22,952 nt of DNA from an uncultured Lactobacillus sp. (GCF_902491705.1 NZ_CABUIW010000033.1:1-22952), one strand, 5' to 3'; positions 6,756-15,934 are shown, counted from the stretch's first letter. Program-made: numbers and translations. The notes: generated from the sequence alone by a model not told the origin.

Positions 6756-7751
6756 TTACGCATGTGAACTACGTGATTTCATCAAATTATCATTCAATTT
6801 CAGATCTGTTTGTTCTTTACTTTTTTGATTATTTAAAGTCTTGTAAAAGGCAGAAATTTGACTAATTTCCTTAACACCAGTTGAACAGCATCCCCCAATT
6901 ATGCGGGCACCATGTTCATACCATTCTTTACTCAGCTTGCCAAAATCAAACTTAGCATTAAACGGAATCCAGTTTCTTTCGAATTCGTTATATACACCAC
7001 CCAAATTTGGATAAACGATAATTGGTTTCTTGCTAAATTCACGCATTTTATCAATTGCTGCCGTTGCTAAAAATGGCTTGAAGCAATTTGCACCAACGGC
7101 AAAAACTTGATCATATTCATTTAGCTTTTCCATTACTTTTTTCAAAGGCGTACCATCACTAATCTTAGTCGTGTCATGCAATGTAAAACTAGCATATACT
7201 GGCATTTCAGGTGCGTTTTCTTTTAACCAATCCAAAATTGCCACAACCTCGTCAAGTTTAGGCTGGGTTTCAATTGCCAAACAATCTGGCTTATTTTGCA
7301 AAAGCACCTTTAATCTTGGCAAATGAAAATTCAAGTACTGCTTTTGAGTTAATTCATAATCGCCGCGAAATTCATCGCCTTCAGCCAAATATGCACCATA
7401 TGGTCCAACTGATGCAGCTACATAATTATGAATTCCAGTTTGTTTTTCAAAATCATCGCGTGCCTTTTTAGCTATCTTTACTGCACTAGCAATCATTTCT
7501 TTAGCCTTATCTTCAGAATAGCCATGCTTAACAAAAGCTTGCACATTTGCTTGATAAGTATCAGTGATTGTCATTTGTGCACCAGCTTTAAAATAGTTCA
7601 TATGGACTCGGTAAACTTTGTCTAAATCATTTTCCAAAGCTACTGCCGTCCATAAGTCTGTATTAGTATCAATCCCTTGTTTTTCAAGTGCTGTAGACAT
7701 AGCACCGTCTAGAACTAGCCCCTTATTGGAAACCTGATTAATTAAGTTCAT
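6756..7751 (-). CDS. mmuM: Homocysteine S-methyltransferase (MmuM type)
   Basis: This cytoplasmic zinc enzyme transfers a methyl group from S-methylmethionine or SAM to homocysteine, giving methionine. It has the TIM-barrel homocysteine methyltransferase domain across about residues 8-305: N-terminal LVLDGAMSTALE, then zinc ligands Cys223 (in GANCF) and Cys288-Cys289 (in GGCCST). After about residue 308 a polar tail of some 20 residues (rich in K, N and S) has no family counterpart I recognise. Start is ATG at 7751 with AAGGTGAAG upstream. It stands alone: there is no linked S-methylmethionine permease. A separate RNA-like unit follows it downstream. Confidence 0.92.
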   Translation of the reverse strand: MNLINQVSNKGLVLDGAMSTALEKQGIDTNTDLWTAVALENDLDKVYRVHMNYFKAGAQMTITDTYQANVQAFVKHGYSEDKAKEMIASAVKIAKKARDDFEKQTGIHNYVAASVGPYGAYLAEGDEFRGDYELTQKQYLNFHLPRLKVLLQNKPDCLAIETQPKLDEVVAILDWLKENAPEMPVYASFTLHDTTKISDGTPLKKVMEKLNEYDQVFAVGANCFKPFLATAAIDKMREFSKKPIIVYPNLGGVYNEFERNWIPFNAKFDFGKLSKEWYEHGARIIGGCCSTGVKEISQISAFYKTLNNQKSKEQTDLKLNDNLMKSRSSHA

Positions 7752-7769
7752 ATCTTCACCTTATTCACA

Positions 7770-7798
7770 TTAATATATTAATAAAGTGACTAAATCAA
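7770..7798 (-). promoter_or_regulatory. Possible promoter of mmuM
   Basis: On the minus strand TTGATT (7793-7798) and TATTAA (7770-7775) are 17 bases apart, about 20 bases upstream of the start codon. Both boxes are imperfect and the region is AT-rich. Confidence 0.4.
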
Positions 7799-7821
7799 CT
7801 ATTAATTCTCAAGCAAAACAA

Positions 7822-7842
7822 AAAAGCAGCATCCGCTGCTTT
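7822..7842 (-). terminator. Terminator of the flavodoxin gene
   Basis: An 8-bp perfect stem, AAAGCAGC (7823-7830) with GCTGCTTT (7835-7842) and a 4-nt loop, is followed on the minus strand by six Ts. It lies about 20 bases past the flavodoxin stop. Confidence 0.85.
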
Positions 7843-7862
7843 ACATAATAAATTTTATTTAA

Positions 7863-8315
7863 TTACTTTACCCAGTCATTAACTTCGCTGTCATCGCGTG
7901 CAACGCCGATAACATTTAAGCCGTCTGCCCATTCCTTAAAGTGACTGGTATATGCTTTGTGGTTAGTACCTGCAGAAGTAAAGAATGATGCAACTTCACC
8001 TCTGTAGTTCTTCATTTTTTCAAGTAATGACTTAATTGGGGTTGCAGGATAGCCTGACCAAACAGGACTACCTACTAAAATCAAATCATATTTATTAAAG
8101 TCAATATCCTTAAGTTGAGCCTCAGGATAATCTTGCTTTCCTTGAATTTGATCTAATGCGATGTCATTAGTCTTATACTGGTCTGAATCAAAGGTGCCAT
8201 CAGCTACTGTTACTTCTTCGAGATCACTATCAGCAATTTCATTATTAATCTTTTCTGCCATCTTCTTGGTATTGCCTGACCATGAGTAATACAAAATTAA
8301 TGTCTTTTTAGCCAT
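7863..8315 (-). CDS. Flavodoxin-family FMN protein
   Basis: A 150-aa cytoplasmic flavodoxin-like protein. The FMN phosphate loop is at the N-terminus, YYSWSGNTKKMAEKI (about 8-22). The isoalloxazine-contacting loop is the LVGSPVWSGYPATP stretch, and a TSAGTNH loop lies near the C-terminus. I place the start at ATG 8315 because GAAAGAAGGA lies just upstream and the family begins at this point; the frame stays open to 8387, but that extension is non-homologous and contains the promoter. Such proteins act as electron carriers or as NAD(P)H-quinone/flavin reductases. The partner is unknown and no reductase gene is adjacent. Confidence 0.9.
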   Translation of the reverse strand: MAKKTLILYYSWSGNTKKMAEKINNEIADSDLEEVTVADGTFDSDQYKTNDIALDQIQGKQDYPEAQLKDIDFNKYDLILVGSPVWSGYPATPIKSLLEKMKNYRGEVASFFTSAGTNHKAYTSHFKEWADGLNVIGVARDDSEVNDWVK

Positions 8316-8342
8316 AACGTAATCCTTCTTTCGTTTACCCCT

Positions 8343-8372
8343 ATTGTAATAAAAAAGATAGTAATACGCCAA
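8343..8372 (-). promoter_or_regulatory. Possible promoter of the flavodoxin gene
   Basis: Minus-strand TTGGCG (8367-8372) and TACAAT (8343-8348) are 18 bases apart, about 28 bases before the chosen start at 8315. Its position inside the upstream open frame supports the shorter protein. Confidence 0.5.
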
Positions 8373-8442
8373 CATAAAATTGGTCATTTTGCAATAAATT
8401 TAAAATTGGTATAGTTGCTATCTGTAAATAAATTACCGTATT

Positions 8443-10221
8443 TTACTTAGCATCAGCATATTTTTGGATAGCTTGAAGCATGACATCACCATATTTTTTC
8501 ATCTTAGCTTCACCCACACCATTTACTTCTAGGAATTCATCTTGATCACGTGGTTTGATTTTAGCCATATCGTGCAAGCTGCGGTCTGAAAAAATCATAA
8601 ATGCTGGTACTTTCTGCTTTTGAGCAATCTGCCAACGCTTTTTTCTTAATACTTCAAATAAGCTAGTATCTTCATCTTGATCAAAGACGTAAGTCTTCTT
8701 TTGCACTTTGGCAATTCGTCTTTTTACCGTGAGTTTATTATCAAGCACATCCCAACCGCGATTAGTTACGTGAACCAGTGGATATTTAGTACCTTCGATT
8801 TCTAAATACCCAGAAGCAATCATGTAGTCAATTAAACTAACAGTTTCTTTTTGATTTAATTTAAGACTGCCAAAATGATCATATTGCTTAGCATTAATAT
8901 CGCGCATTTTTTGACTATCTGAACCAGTTAAGCATTGCGCTACAACATTTTTACCAAAGCGGCCATCTAGTTCATAAATCATGGCAATTACTTTTTTGGC
9001 ATCAGCAGTAATATCTACTAAGTCGTCTTGGTTTAAGCAATTCGAACATTTACCGCATGGCTCGCAATTTTGCCCAAAGTATTGAACTATAAACTGTTGT
9101 AAGCATTCACCGGTATTTGCATAATCAGTGATCGACTGCAATTTTTGATACTGCAACTCACGATATTTTTCACTAGCATCAGATTCATCAATAAAGTAGC
9201 GATACTGCCTTAAATCACCTGGATGATAAATCATGATCGCTTCGCTTTCTTCACCATCACGTCCGGCTCTTCCGGCTTCCTGATAATAGCTTTCGATATT
9301 TCTAGCACTTGAAGCGTGGATAACGAAGCGCACGTTGCTCTTGTCTATCCCCATACCAAAAGCATTGGTTGCTACAATTACTTGAATATGATCAAACTGA
9401 AATGCTTCTTGAACATTTTCTCTTTCTTTATTTTCCATTCCGCCATGGTATGCGCCAACAGAGATTTCATTTTTAGCTAAATAATCAGTTAATTCTTCTA
9501 CCTTTTTACGCGTATTGGTATAGATGATCCCTGCTTCGTCGGGATGTTTTTTAATGTATTCAGCGATATACAACCTAGTATTTTGAGGAGAGTTAACTAC
9601 CTTAAAGCTCAAATTTGGTCTAGCAAATGAAGTAATAATCGTATTTTCTTTAGGAATATTTAACTGTGCACTAATATCATCTTGAACAGCGGGCGTAGCC
9701 GTGGCAGTTAATGCCAAAACATTAGGCTTACTTTTCAAAGAAGTGATTCCTTCGTATATTTGACGATACGCTGGACGGAAATCGTGTCCCCATTGAGAAA
9801 TGCAGTGGGCTTCATCAACTGCAACTAAATCAATGTCTAGGAAATTAAGCTGATATCTAAAATAATCCATTGCCAAACGCTCTGGTGTAATATAAATCAA
9901 CTTGATTTTGCCTTCATAAGCTTGACGTAAAATTGGATTTACCTCTTCTTGTGGCGTAGTTGAATTCAATGCTGCAGCATTAATGCCATTTTGCTTTAAG
10001 CTATCTATTTGATCTTTCATTAATGAAATTAAGGGTGAAATGACTAAGGTAACACCAGAATTCATTAAAGCTGGTACTTGATAACAAAGTGATTTTCCCG
10101 CACCAGTTGGCATCACTGCTAGTACATTTTGCTTTTTTAAAACTAAATCGATAACCTGCTTCTGTCCTGGCCGAAATTCATCATAGCCATAGACCTTTTT
10201 TAATACTTTTTCTGGATTCAT
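8443..10221 (-). CDS. recQ: ATP-dependent DNA helicase RecQ
   Basis: A 3'-5' superfamily 2 helicase working in recombination and replication-fork repair. Domains in order: helicase N-lobe with Walker A TGAGKS (39-44) and DEAH (136-139) inside the RecQ-specific VDEAHCISQWGHDFRP; helicase C-lobe ending in YYQEAGRAGRDG; a zinc-binding region with four cysteines (one near ECLQQF, then EPCGKCSNC, about 370-400); a winged helix; and a C-terminal HRDC domain (about 515-592). Length (592 aa) and domain set are complete. Start is ATG at 10221 with a modest AGG upstream. It is divergent from ktrB, with about 130 bases between the starts. Confidence 0.96.
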   Translation of the reverse strand: MNPEKVLKKVYGYDEFRPGQKQVIDLVLKKQNVLAVMPTGAGKSLCYQVPALMNSGVTLVISPLISLMKDQIDSLKQNGINAAALNSTTPQEEVNPILRQAYEGKIKLIYITPERLAMDYFRYQLNFLDIDLVAVDEAHCISQWGHDFRPAYRQIYEGITSLKSKPNVLALTATATPAVQDDISAQLNIPKENTIITSFARPNLSFKVVNSPQNTRLYIAEYIKKHPDEAGIIYTNTRKKVEELTDYLAKNEISVGAYHGGMENKERENVQEAFQFDHIQVIVATNAFGMGIDKSNVRFVIHASSARNIESYYQEAGRAGRDGEESEAIMIYHPGDLRQYRYFIDESDASEKYRELQYQKLQSITDYANTGECLQQFIVQYFGQNCEPCGKCSNCLNQDDLVDITADAKKVIAMIYELDGRFGKNVVAQCLTGSDSQKMRDINAKQYDHFGSLKLNQKETVSLIDYMIASGYLEIEGTKYPLVHVTNRGWDVLDNKLTVKRRIAKVQKKTYVFDQDEDTSLFEVLRKKRWQIAQKQKVPAFMIFSDRSLHDMAKIKPRDQDEFLEVNGVGEAKMKKYGDVMLQAIQKYADAK

Positions 10222-10311
10222 TGAAGTGACCTAACTATTAAAAATACTAGCTCCATTTTAGCAGAGTATGATAACAAGCAGAAAATAATCTTAATTATCA
10301 CATGAATGGCT

Positions 10312-10317
10312 TATAAT
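10312..10317 (+). promoter_or_regulatory. Probable -10 element of the ktrBA operon
   Basis: A consensus TATAAT stands 35 bases upstream of the ktrB start. No good -35 is seen at 16-18 bases, so only the -10 box is supported. Confidence 0.4.
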
Positions 10318-10351
10318 TAAATTATTCTACCAAGAGAAAGAAGGAAAAAAC

Positions 10352-11692
10352 TTGATACATCTTTTTCATCGGCGTATCACCTTTTCACTAGCTTTAACTG
10401 TTGGCTTTTTAGTGACTATCCTCATCGGCAGTATTTTACTATCACTACCCTTTGCAGATAAAGCAGGAAAAGCCACAGCATATTCCGATGCACTTTTCAC
10501 TGCTACATCCGCTGTTTGTGTTACCGGACTAAGCACAGTTACTACAGCAACTCATTGGTCCTTTTTTGGTCAATTAATTATCATGTTATTAGTTGAAGTA
10601 GGTGGTTTAGGCTTTATGACCTTTGCTGTTATGCTTAGCAATTTTGCTCATCAACGCTTAAGCTTAGGAGCAAGAATGTTAACCGGTGAAGCACTTAATC
10701 TTAATCACCTTTCCCAATTTAGAGTAGTGCGTTTAATCATCCGACTATCTTTAATTATCCAACTAGTAGGAGCAATATTGCTATACTTTGCTTTAGGGCC
10801 ACGCTTAGGAGTTGGAAAAGGTATTTGGTACAGCATTTTCCACTCAGTAGCAGCTTATTGTAACGCGGGCTTTGACCTATTTGGCCCATCACTTGAACAG
10901 TTAAACAATAATCCTTATGTTTTAACTGTGATCATGTTTTTAATTGGTGCTGGATCATTTGGGTTCTTAGTATGGCGCGATCTTTTAACTTATCATATTC
11001 GCCATAAACTTAGTCTGCACACCCGCTTTGCATTAACCGTTGGTTTTATTATCTTGGTTTTATCAATAATTGGATTTTTATTCAGTGAAGAAAATCTTAA
11101 GCAATTTAGCGGTAGTTTAGATGGCGTCCAACGCTTTTTCAATACACTGTTTTTAGCAGTAACACCAAGAACTGCCGGATTCTTCTCTGTTCCTTATACC
11201 AAACTCAGCACTGCCGGAATCGTACTTACAATTATTTTAATGTTCATCGGTGGTACTCCAGGTTCTACTGCAGGTGGGGTTAAAACCTCAACAATTGGAA
11301 TTCTTTTCTTGCAATGTATCGGTACATTCACAGGAAAAGATGCTGCCTTTTCTCATCGTAGATTTACTCGCAACAATATCAACCGTGCATTAACACTATT
11401 CTTTTCCGCAATTCTATTAATCATTTTAGCCACATTATTACTCACCATGACTCAGCCATCCTTAGCTCATAATGGTGTTACTAAGGCTGTCTTTGAAGCA
11501 GTCTCCGCATTCGGGACCGTTGGCTTAACGCTAGGCCTTACCCCACAGCTCAATTTATTCGGAAAAATCATTATTATGGCTTTAATGTTTATTGGACGAG
11601 TTGGAATTTACACTTTCATGTATTCAATCTTTATGTCACACCCTTCAAAACAAAGCTATCGTTATCCAGAGGAGGAAATTATCATTGGCTAA
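10352..11692 (+). CDS. ktrB: Potassium uptake channel subunit KtrB/TrkH family
   Basis: The membrane pore of a Ktr-type K+ uptake system, used for osmotic and pH homeostasis. The protein has four membrane-pore-membrane repeats, each with a selectivity-filter glycine: TGL (58-60), AGF (172-174), AGF (275-277) and VGL (390-392). The glycine/serine-rich intramembrane gating loop is GGTPGSTAGGVKT (300-312). Length (446 aa) fits KtrB. The start is TTG at 10352, with GAAGG seven bases upstream; no ATG fits better. It overlaps the regulator gene by eight bases (TTGGCTAA), so the two are cotranscribed and coupled. The pore gene looks intact, although its regulatory partner is frameshifted. Confidence 0.94.
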   Translation: MIHLFHRRITFSLALTVGFLVTILIGSILLSLPFADKAGKATAYSDALFTATSAVCVTGLSTVTTATHWSFFGQLIIMLLVEVGGLGFMTFAVMLSNFAHQRLSLGARMLTGEALNLNHLSQFRVVRLIIRLSLIIQLVGAILLYFALGPRLGVGKGIWYSIFHSVAAYCNAGFDLFGPSLEQLNNNPYVLTVIMFLIGAGSFGFLVWRDLLTYHIRHKLSLHTRFALTVGFIILVLSIIGFLFSEENLKQFSGSLDGVQRFFNTLFLAVTPRTAGFFSVPYTKLSTAGIVLTIILMFIGGTPGSTAGGVKTSTIGILFLQCIGTFTGKDAAFSHRRFTRNNINRALTLFFSAILLIILATLLLTMTQPSLAHNGVTKAVFEAVSAFGTVGLTLGLTPQLNLFGKIIIMALMFIGRVGIYTFMYSIFMSHPSKQSYRYPEEEIIIG

Positions 11693-12354
11693 TTCACAAC
11701 AAAGTTTCGCCGTTTTAGGTTTAGGAAAATTTGGAATGGCATTAACTGTAGCTCTTTTAAAAGCTGAACAAGACGTATTAGTAATTGATTCAAACGAAGA
11801 AGCAATTAATGATGTTGCTCACCTAGTTACACACGCTGTAATTGCGGACGCAACTGATGAAGAAGAATTGCGTGATCTTGACATCGGTTCATTTGATCAT
11901 GTTTTTGTTAGAAAACGTAGAAGGTAGCATTATTGCCACGATGTTAGCTAAGAAGCTTGGTGCTCCTGATGTTACTACGCGTGCCAATAATCACAACCAC
12001 CGTTTAGTTCTAGAAAAAATCGGCGCTGATCACGTAATTGAGCCAGAGCAAGACATGGCACGGCAATTGATTTTCCGTCAGCTTCATCCTAACGTAGTCA
12101 ACTACTTCAATATTTCTAAGCATATTTCCTTAGTTGAAGTCAGCGTTGAAAATCCACGCTTCTTTAATAAGTCACTTGGTGAACTTGATTTTCGTAAAAA
12201 CTACGATGTTAACGTCATTGCAATTGTTCACGATGGCAAATTAAACCAAGTGCCACTTGCTGATGATATTATTTATCCGCATGATCAAATCACTTTGATT
12301 GGCTCTAATGAAGCCGTTCAAAGGATTAATCAGATTTTACAAGAAGACGATTAA
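11685..12354 (+). pseudogene. ktrA: Potassium uptake regulator KtrA/TrkA, frameshifted
   Basis: KtrA forms the cytoplasmic RCK ring that gates KtrB in response to ATP/ADP or NAD(H) and c-di-AMP. The N-terminal frame starts at TTG 11685 (GGAGG nine bases upstream) and gives a Rossmann domain with GLGKFG and the acidic strand end VIDSNEEA. It reads through SFDHVFV (to 11909), then goes out of frame and stops at 11925-11927. The next frame resumes at 11911 with ENVEGSIIATMLAKKLG and runs through the RCK_C (TrkA-C) domain to TAA 12354. Family members carry AIG or similar between these parts; loss of 8 bases would remove exactly that and produce the observed shift. The C-terminal part alone lacks nucleotide binding. 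A sequencing error would look the same. Confidence 0.85.
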
Positions 12355-12373
12355 TTAAAAAATATCCATGAAA

Positions 12374-12407
12374 AAACTGCCTTGAAAAATTACTTTCAAG
12401 ACAGTTT
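12374..12407 (-). terminator. Shared terminator between ktrA and the lyase-family gene
   Basis: A 14-bp stem (12374-12387 with 12394-12407) has one position that is G-U on minus and C-A on plus, and the minus strand continues into six Ts. It best fits the minus-strand operon ending at 12430. With TTTATTTTTT on the plus side it may also stop ktrBA. Confidence 0.85.
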
Positions 12408-12429
12408 ATTTTTTGTTTAATTTTTTATT

Positions 12430-13692
12430 TTACTTATAGAATGTTTCTTCAACTGCATGAGTAATGGCAATCTTATCATGAGCATAAGACAAGCCACCTT
12501 GGATATACAACATGTATGGATCACGAAGTGGACCATCAGAAGAAAGTTCGATAGTTGAGCCTTCTACAAATGAACCAGAAGCCATAACAACTTCATCTTC
12601 GTAACCATCTTGGTGATATGGAATTGGATCAACGAATGAGTTCATTGGTGAGTAGTGTTGAATAGCTGCACAGAACTTAACCATTGGATCTGGTTTACCG
12701 AAAGTAACGGTTTGAACAATATCGCTTCGAGGATCGCTCCACTTAGGTGAAACTTCCATGCCCATTTCTTCCAAAAGTGCGGCAGTAAATACCATACCCT
12801 TTTGAGCTTCACCAGTAGTATGTGGTGCCATGAAGAATCCTTGGTAAATATCACGTAAGTAACCCCAAGTTGCACCTTCGCCTTTACCTGCACCTGGAAC
12901 TGTTAAACGAGAACCAGCACCATCAATTAAATCTTGACGACCTACTAAAAAGGCACCACCTTTAACCAAGCCCGCACCAGCATTCTTGTAAAGTGAACCA
13001 GCCATCATATCTGCGCCGTAGAAAGTTGGTTCTTCATATTCTGAAAATTCACCGTAACAGTTATCAATAAAAATATTAACGTCAGGACGAACTTCCTTAA
13101 TGAACTTAAGCATCTTCTTGATCTTGTCCATAGTGAAAGTCTTACGAGTAGCATAACCAAGAGATCTTTGAATAGCTACGACCTTAATCTTGTCATCTTG
13201 AAGATCTTTTCTAGCCTTTTCATAATCTACTTGACCATCATCTGTTAATTCGGTGGTCTTAAAGTTAATGCCCCATTCTTTCATGTTGCCTGGTTTGTTA
13301 CCTGCTAAACCAATAACTTCTTGAATGGTGTCATATGGAGTACCAGTCAAGTAGTAAAGGGTGTCTCCTGGACGAAGCATACTGAAAAGACCAACAGTAA
13401 TTGCGTGTGTACCTGAACCAAATTGTGGTCTTACTAAGGCATCATCAGTCTTGAAGTAGTCAGCATAAATATCTTCGATCTTGTCACGGCCAATATCGTC
13501 ATAGCCATAACCAGTTGATGGAACTAAGTCTTCTTCACCAACATGGTGTTTTCTGAATAAATCAAGTACACGTTGTTGGTTGTACAAAACTTGTTCATCA
13601 ATTTCTTCAATTCGAGGTTGAATCATCTTTTCAACCTTAGTAACCTTTTCCTTTAAATCTTCAGGTAAATTTTCTTTCCAAGAAAAACTCAT
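12430..13692 (-). CDS. PLP-dependent methionine gamma-lyase-like protein (aluminium resistance family)
   Basis: A 420-aa fold-type I PLP enzyme of the group named YnbB or 'aluminium resistance protein' (Met_gamma_lyase family). The cofactor-binding features are visible: VRPQFGSGTHA (phosphate-binding loop, 87-97), FIDNCYGEF with Asp210 for the pyridine nitrogen, and Lys236 in GSLYKNAGAG as the probable Schiff-base lysine. The real reaction of this family is not settled; cleavage of cysteine or methionine-like substrates has been proposed from homology. The ATG at 13692 has GAGGG upstream and lies 12 bases after the ornithine decarboxylase stop, so the two form one operon. This pairing suggests a shared response, but the function is unproven. 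Confidence 0.9.
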   Translation of the reverse strand: MSFSWKENLPEDLKEKVTKVEKMIQPRIEEIDEQVLYNQQRVLDLFRKHHVGEEDLVPSTGYGYDDIGRDKIEDIYADYFKTDDALVRPQFGSGTHAITVGLFSMLRPGDTLYYLTGTPYDTIQEVIGLAGNKPGNMKEWGINFKTTELTDDGQVDYEKARKDLQDDKIKVVAIQRSLGYATRKTFTMDKIKKMLKFIKEVRPDVNIFIDNCYGEFSEYEEPTFYGADMMAGSLYKNAGAGLVKGGAFLVGRQDLIDGAGSRLTVPGAGKGEGATWGYLRDIYQGFFMAPHTTGEAQKGMVFTAALLEEMGMEVSPKWSDPRSDIVQTVTFGKPDPMVKFCAAIQHYSPMNSFVDPIPYHQDGYEDEVVMASGSFVEGSTIELSSDGPLRDPYMLYIQGGLSYAHDKIAITHAVEETFYK

Positions 13693-13704
13693 TCTTCATC
13701 CCTC

Positions 13705-15798
13705 TTATTTCTTAATAACTTCTGCTTGCACTTTTAATGTGCCATCATCATTTTGATCCAAATATACACCTTGAATTTCAGGTACAAAGCCCGGGAACTT
13801 CTCAATTGCATGTGCCAAAACTTCAAAGTACTTTTGGTCAACCTTGCCCCATTTTTCACCAGGAGCCACGATGAACACACCTGGTGGGTATGGCAAAGCA
13901 CCTTCTGCAGCAACTTTACCAACTACATCCTCAAGGTCAACTACTTCATTTTCATTACGCTTAAACATTTGGTCAGCTTCTGAAGGAGTCATTTCGTAGT
14001 CTTGCATCCCTGGCTTCTCAAATAATTCTTGTTGCAGAACAAACGTATTGTTGTCTTTGTAGTATTCATGCATTTCTTGGCAAAGCTGCTTAACAGTATA
14101 GCCCTTGTAGCGATCAGGATATTCTTTATACAAAACTGGAAGTACATCCTTAACCAAAGCATCTTCGTTATAGTACTTTTCAAACTTCAAGAATGCATCA
14201 AGCAAAGTATCTAATTCTTCTTGAGTATCTCCCGGAGTGAGCAAGAACAAAAGTGAGTTCAAATCATTTTTAGCGCGAATGATATGATTTTCCATCAAAA
14301 ATTCAGCTACAACTGCACCTGGAATACCCTTTTCAGTATATTTAGCATTCTTTACATCGATACCTGGCGTTTTTACCGTAATCTTAAGCGGATCGATCAT
14401 TGCTTCGCCTTCACCCATCTTAGTGAAGCCGTGCCAATTATCTTCTCTACTCATATTCCAATATTTAGCGTTAGTTGCTAGTTCATCTGTTGGAATATCT
14501 AAGAAGTTATCTGGAACAAATGGCTTAAACAATTTGGATTTCTTTAAAAGTTCCTTGCGCCATTCAATGCCCATGCGTAAGATCTTGTCCCACCACTTCT
14601 TGTTACCTTCGCCTGCAGTAACGTAAGAGTTAACAGTCAATGAAGCATACAAAGGATATGCGTATGATGAAGTTACAAACTTCAAATATTCATGATTAAA
14701 GTGCTTGTGGTCAACGTAGCGCTTTTGACCCTTAATATGAGAATCTTTCTTTAAAATTTGTGAAGCTTGAGCCATACCAGCTTGTTGCTTATGCAATGAT
14801 TGAGTTACCAAAATACCAGGATCATCAGGTCCTAAGTTAAGCAAAAGTGGTGATAAGTGTTCCATGATTGGGACAAATTCTTCAAAACCGCCCCATGCAC
14901 AGTCAAACAAGATGTAGTCACAAAGCTTGCCAATCTTATCAAGAATCCACTTAGCATCATAAAAGACACCATCATAAGTTTCAGCTTGAACAATAGCTAA
15001 TCTGAATGGACGCTTGGCTTTAGCCTTTTCTGGATCAACTTTAGCAATTTCAGAACGAATTTTATCTTCTGTTAAGAAATCAGGATCCATTTCTCCAATT
15101 AAACCTAAAGCATTACGATCAGTTGGAATATAAACTGGCTTAGCACCGCTCATTACCAAAGCACTGTTATATAAAGATTTATGGTTATTGCGGTCAAATA
15201 ATACTAGATCGCCTTCAGATAAAAGTGCACTAGCACAAATAGAGTTGGCACTAGTTGTACCGTTAGTACAGAAATATACTTTATCTGCATGATAAGTTTT
15301 AGCAGCTAACTTTTCTGCATCAAGAGGCGTACCTGCATGAGTCATCGTATCGCCTAATTGAGGCACTGTATCACTCGTATCAGCAAACATTAAATTCTTG
15401 CCGAAGAACTTGTTAAAAACTCGACCAGCGGGATGCATATCGTAATATTGGCCATTGTGGTGACCAGGTGTAGTAAAACTGATTGGCTTAGCTGATGCAA
15501 AGTTAATTAAATCAGTTAAAAAACCTGGCACCATCTTTTGTTCATAATCTTTTGCAGCCTTATTTATTTTTTCAATGTCTGCTTGAGTAGTTTGACCATC
15601 TACCTCAACAACAGGAATAGGAAAATCGGATTGTGCACGTAATTTTGCTGCCTCCTGTTTAGCAACTTGATCACCGTTTTTGATCACAATCGCAGCCAGT
15701 TCAGCGCTATTTTCGATTTGATCAAGCGGAACAGATGCCCAATCTCGCAATTGACTAATATTTACTCCATTTCCAATAGCAATTTTTAAAAGATCCAT
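13705..15798 (-). CDS. Ornithine decarboxylase (large bacterial PLP type)
   Basis: A cytoplasmic fold-type I decarboxylase that converts ornithine to putrescine and CO2, consuming a proton. Its 697 residues carry an N-terminal wing domain (1-100), the PLP domain starting near FTTPGHHNGQYYDMHP, the active-site lysine Lys337 in TQSLHKQQAGMAQ, and Asp299/Trp302 in the FDCAWGGF motif. The C-terminal domain (about 570-697) is complete. I place the start at ATG 15798, preceded by GGAAAGGG; an upstream in-frame ATG at 15819 would put the ribosome site inside the gene. Overall it closely resembles lactobacillar ornithine decarboxylases, but lysine or arginine as substrate cannot be excluded by eye. 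It is the first gene of an operon with the PLP lyase-like protein. Confidence 0.92.
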   Translation of the reverse strand: MDLLKIAIGNGVNISQLRDWASVPLDQIENSAELAAIVIKNGDQVAKQEAAKLRAQSDFPIPVVEVDGQTTQADIEKINKAAKDYEQKMVPGFLTDLINFASAKPISFTTPGHHNGQYYDMHPAGRVFNKFFGKNLMFADTSDTVPQLGDTMTHAGTPLDAEKLAAKTYHADKVYFCTNGTTSANSICASALLSEGDLVLFDRNNHKSLYNSALVMSGAKPVYIPTDRNALGLIGEMDPDFLTEDKIRSEIAKVDPEKAKAKRPFRLAIVQAETYDGVFYDAKWILDKIGKLCDYILFDCAWGGFEEFVPIMEHLSPLLLNLGPDDPGILVTQSLHKQQAGMAQASQILKKDSHIKGQKRYVDHKHFNHEYLKFVTSSYAYPLYASLTVNSYVTAGEGNKKWWDKILRMGIEWRKELLKKSKLFKPFVPDNFLDIPTDELATNAKYWNMSREDNWHGFTKMGEGEAMIDPLKITVKTPGIDVKNAKYTEKGIPGAVVAEFLMENHIIRAKNDLNSLLFLLTPGDTQEELDTLLDAFLKFEKYYNEDALVKDVLPVLYKEYPDRYKGYTVKQLCQEMHEYYKDNNTFVLQQELFEKPGMQDYEMTPSEADQMFKRNENEVVDLEDVVGKVAAEGALPYPPGVFIVAPGEKWGKVDQKYFEVLAHAIEKFPGFVPEIQGVYLDQNDDGTLKVQAEVIKK

Positions 15799-15858
15799 AT
15801 TTTCCCTTTCCAATTTCATTACAAATTAAAGTTACATATTGCAAATCTTATATAAATC

Positions 15859-15887
15859 TTTATAATCTTTTTACAGTATGCTGTAAA
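15859..15887 (-). promoter_or_regulatory. Promoter of the ornithine decarboxylase operon
   Basis: On the minus strand TTTACA (-35, 15882-15887) and TATAAA (-10, 15859-15864) are separated by exactly 17 bases, about 60 bases upstream of the ATG. A palindrome overlaps the -35 box and spacer. Confidence 0.6.
15871..15886. promoter_or_regulatory. Palindromic operator candidate TTACAG-N4-CTGTAA
   Basis: A perfect 6-4-6 palindrome lies inside the spacer and -35 box of the decarboxylase promoter, where a bound repressor would block RNA polymerase. A third TTACAG half-site follows at 15907-15912, within a GTAA-C-TTAC repeat (15903-15911), on the side facing the permease. This arrangement suggests one regulator controlling both directions. 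No regulator gene is adjacent. Confidence 0.45.
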
Positions 15888-15934
15888 TGCAGCTAAGAAT
15901 CGTAACTTACAGTACACATCATTATATAAATATT

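Noticed and set aside
13734..14626. Several 60- to 76-codon open frames in both directions inside the ornithine decarboxylase gene
   Set aside because: They are shadows of a well-supported gene with clear catalytic motifs and have no ribosome sites.
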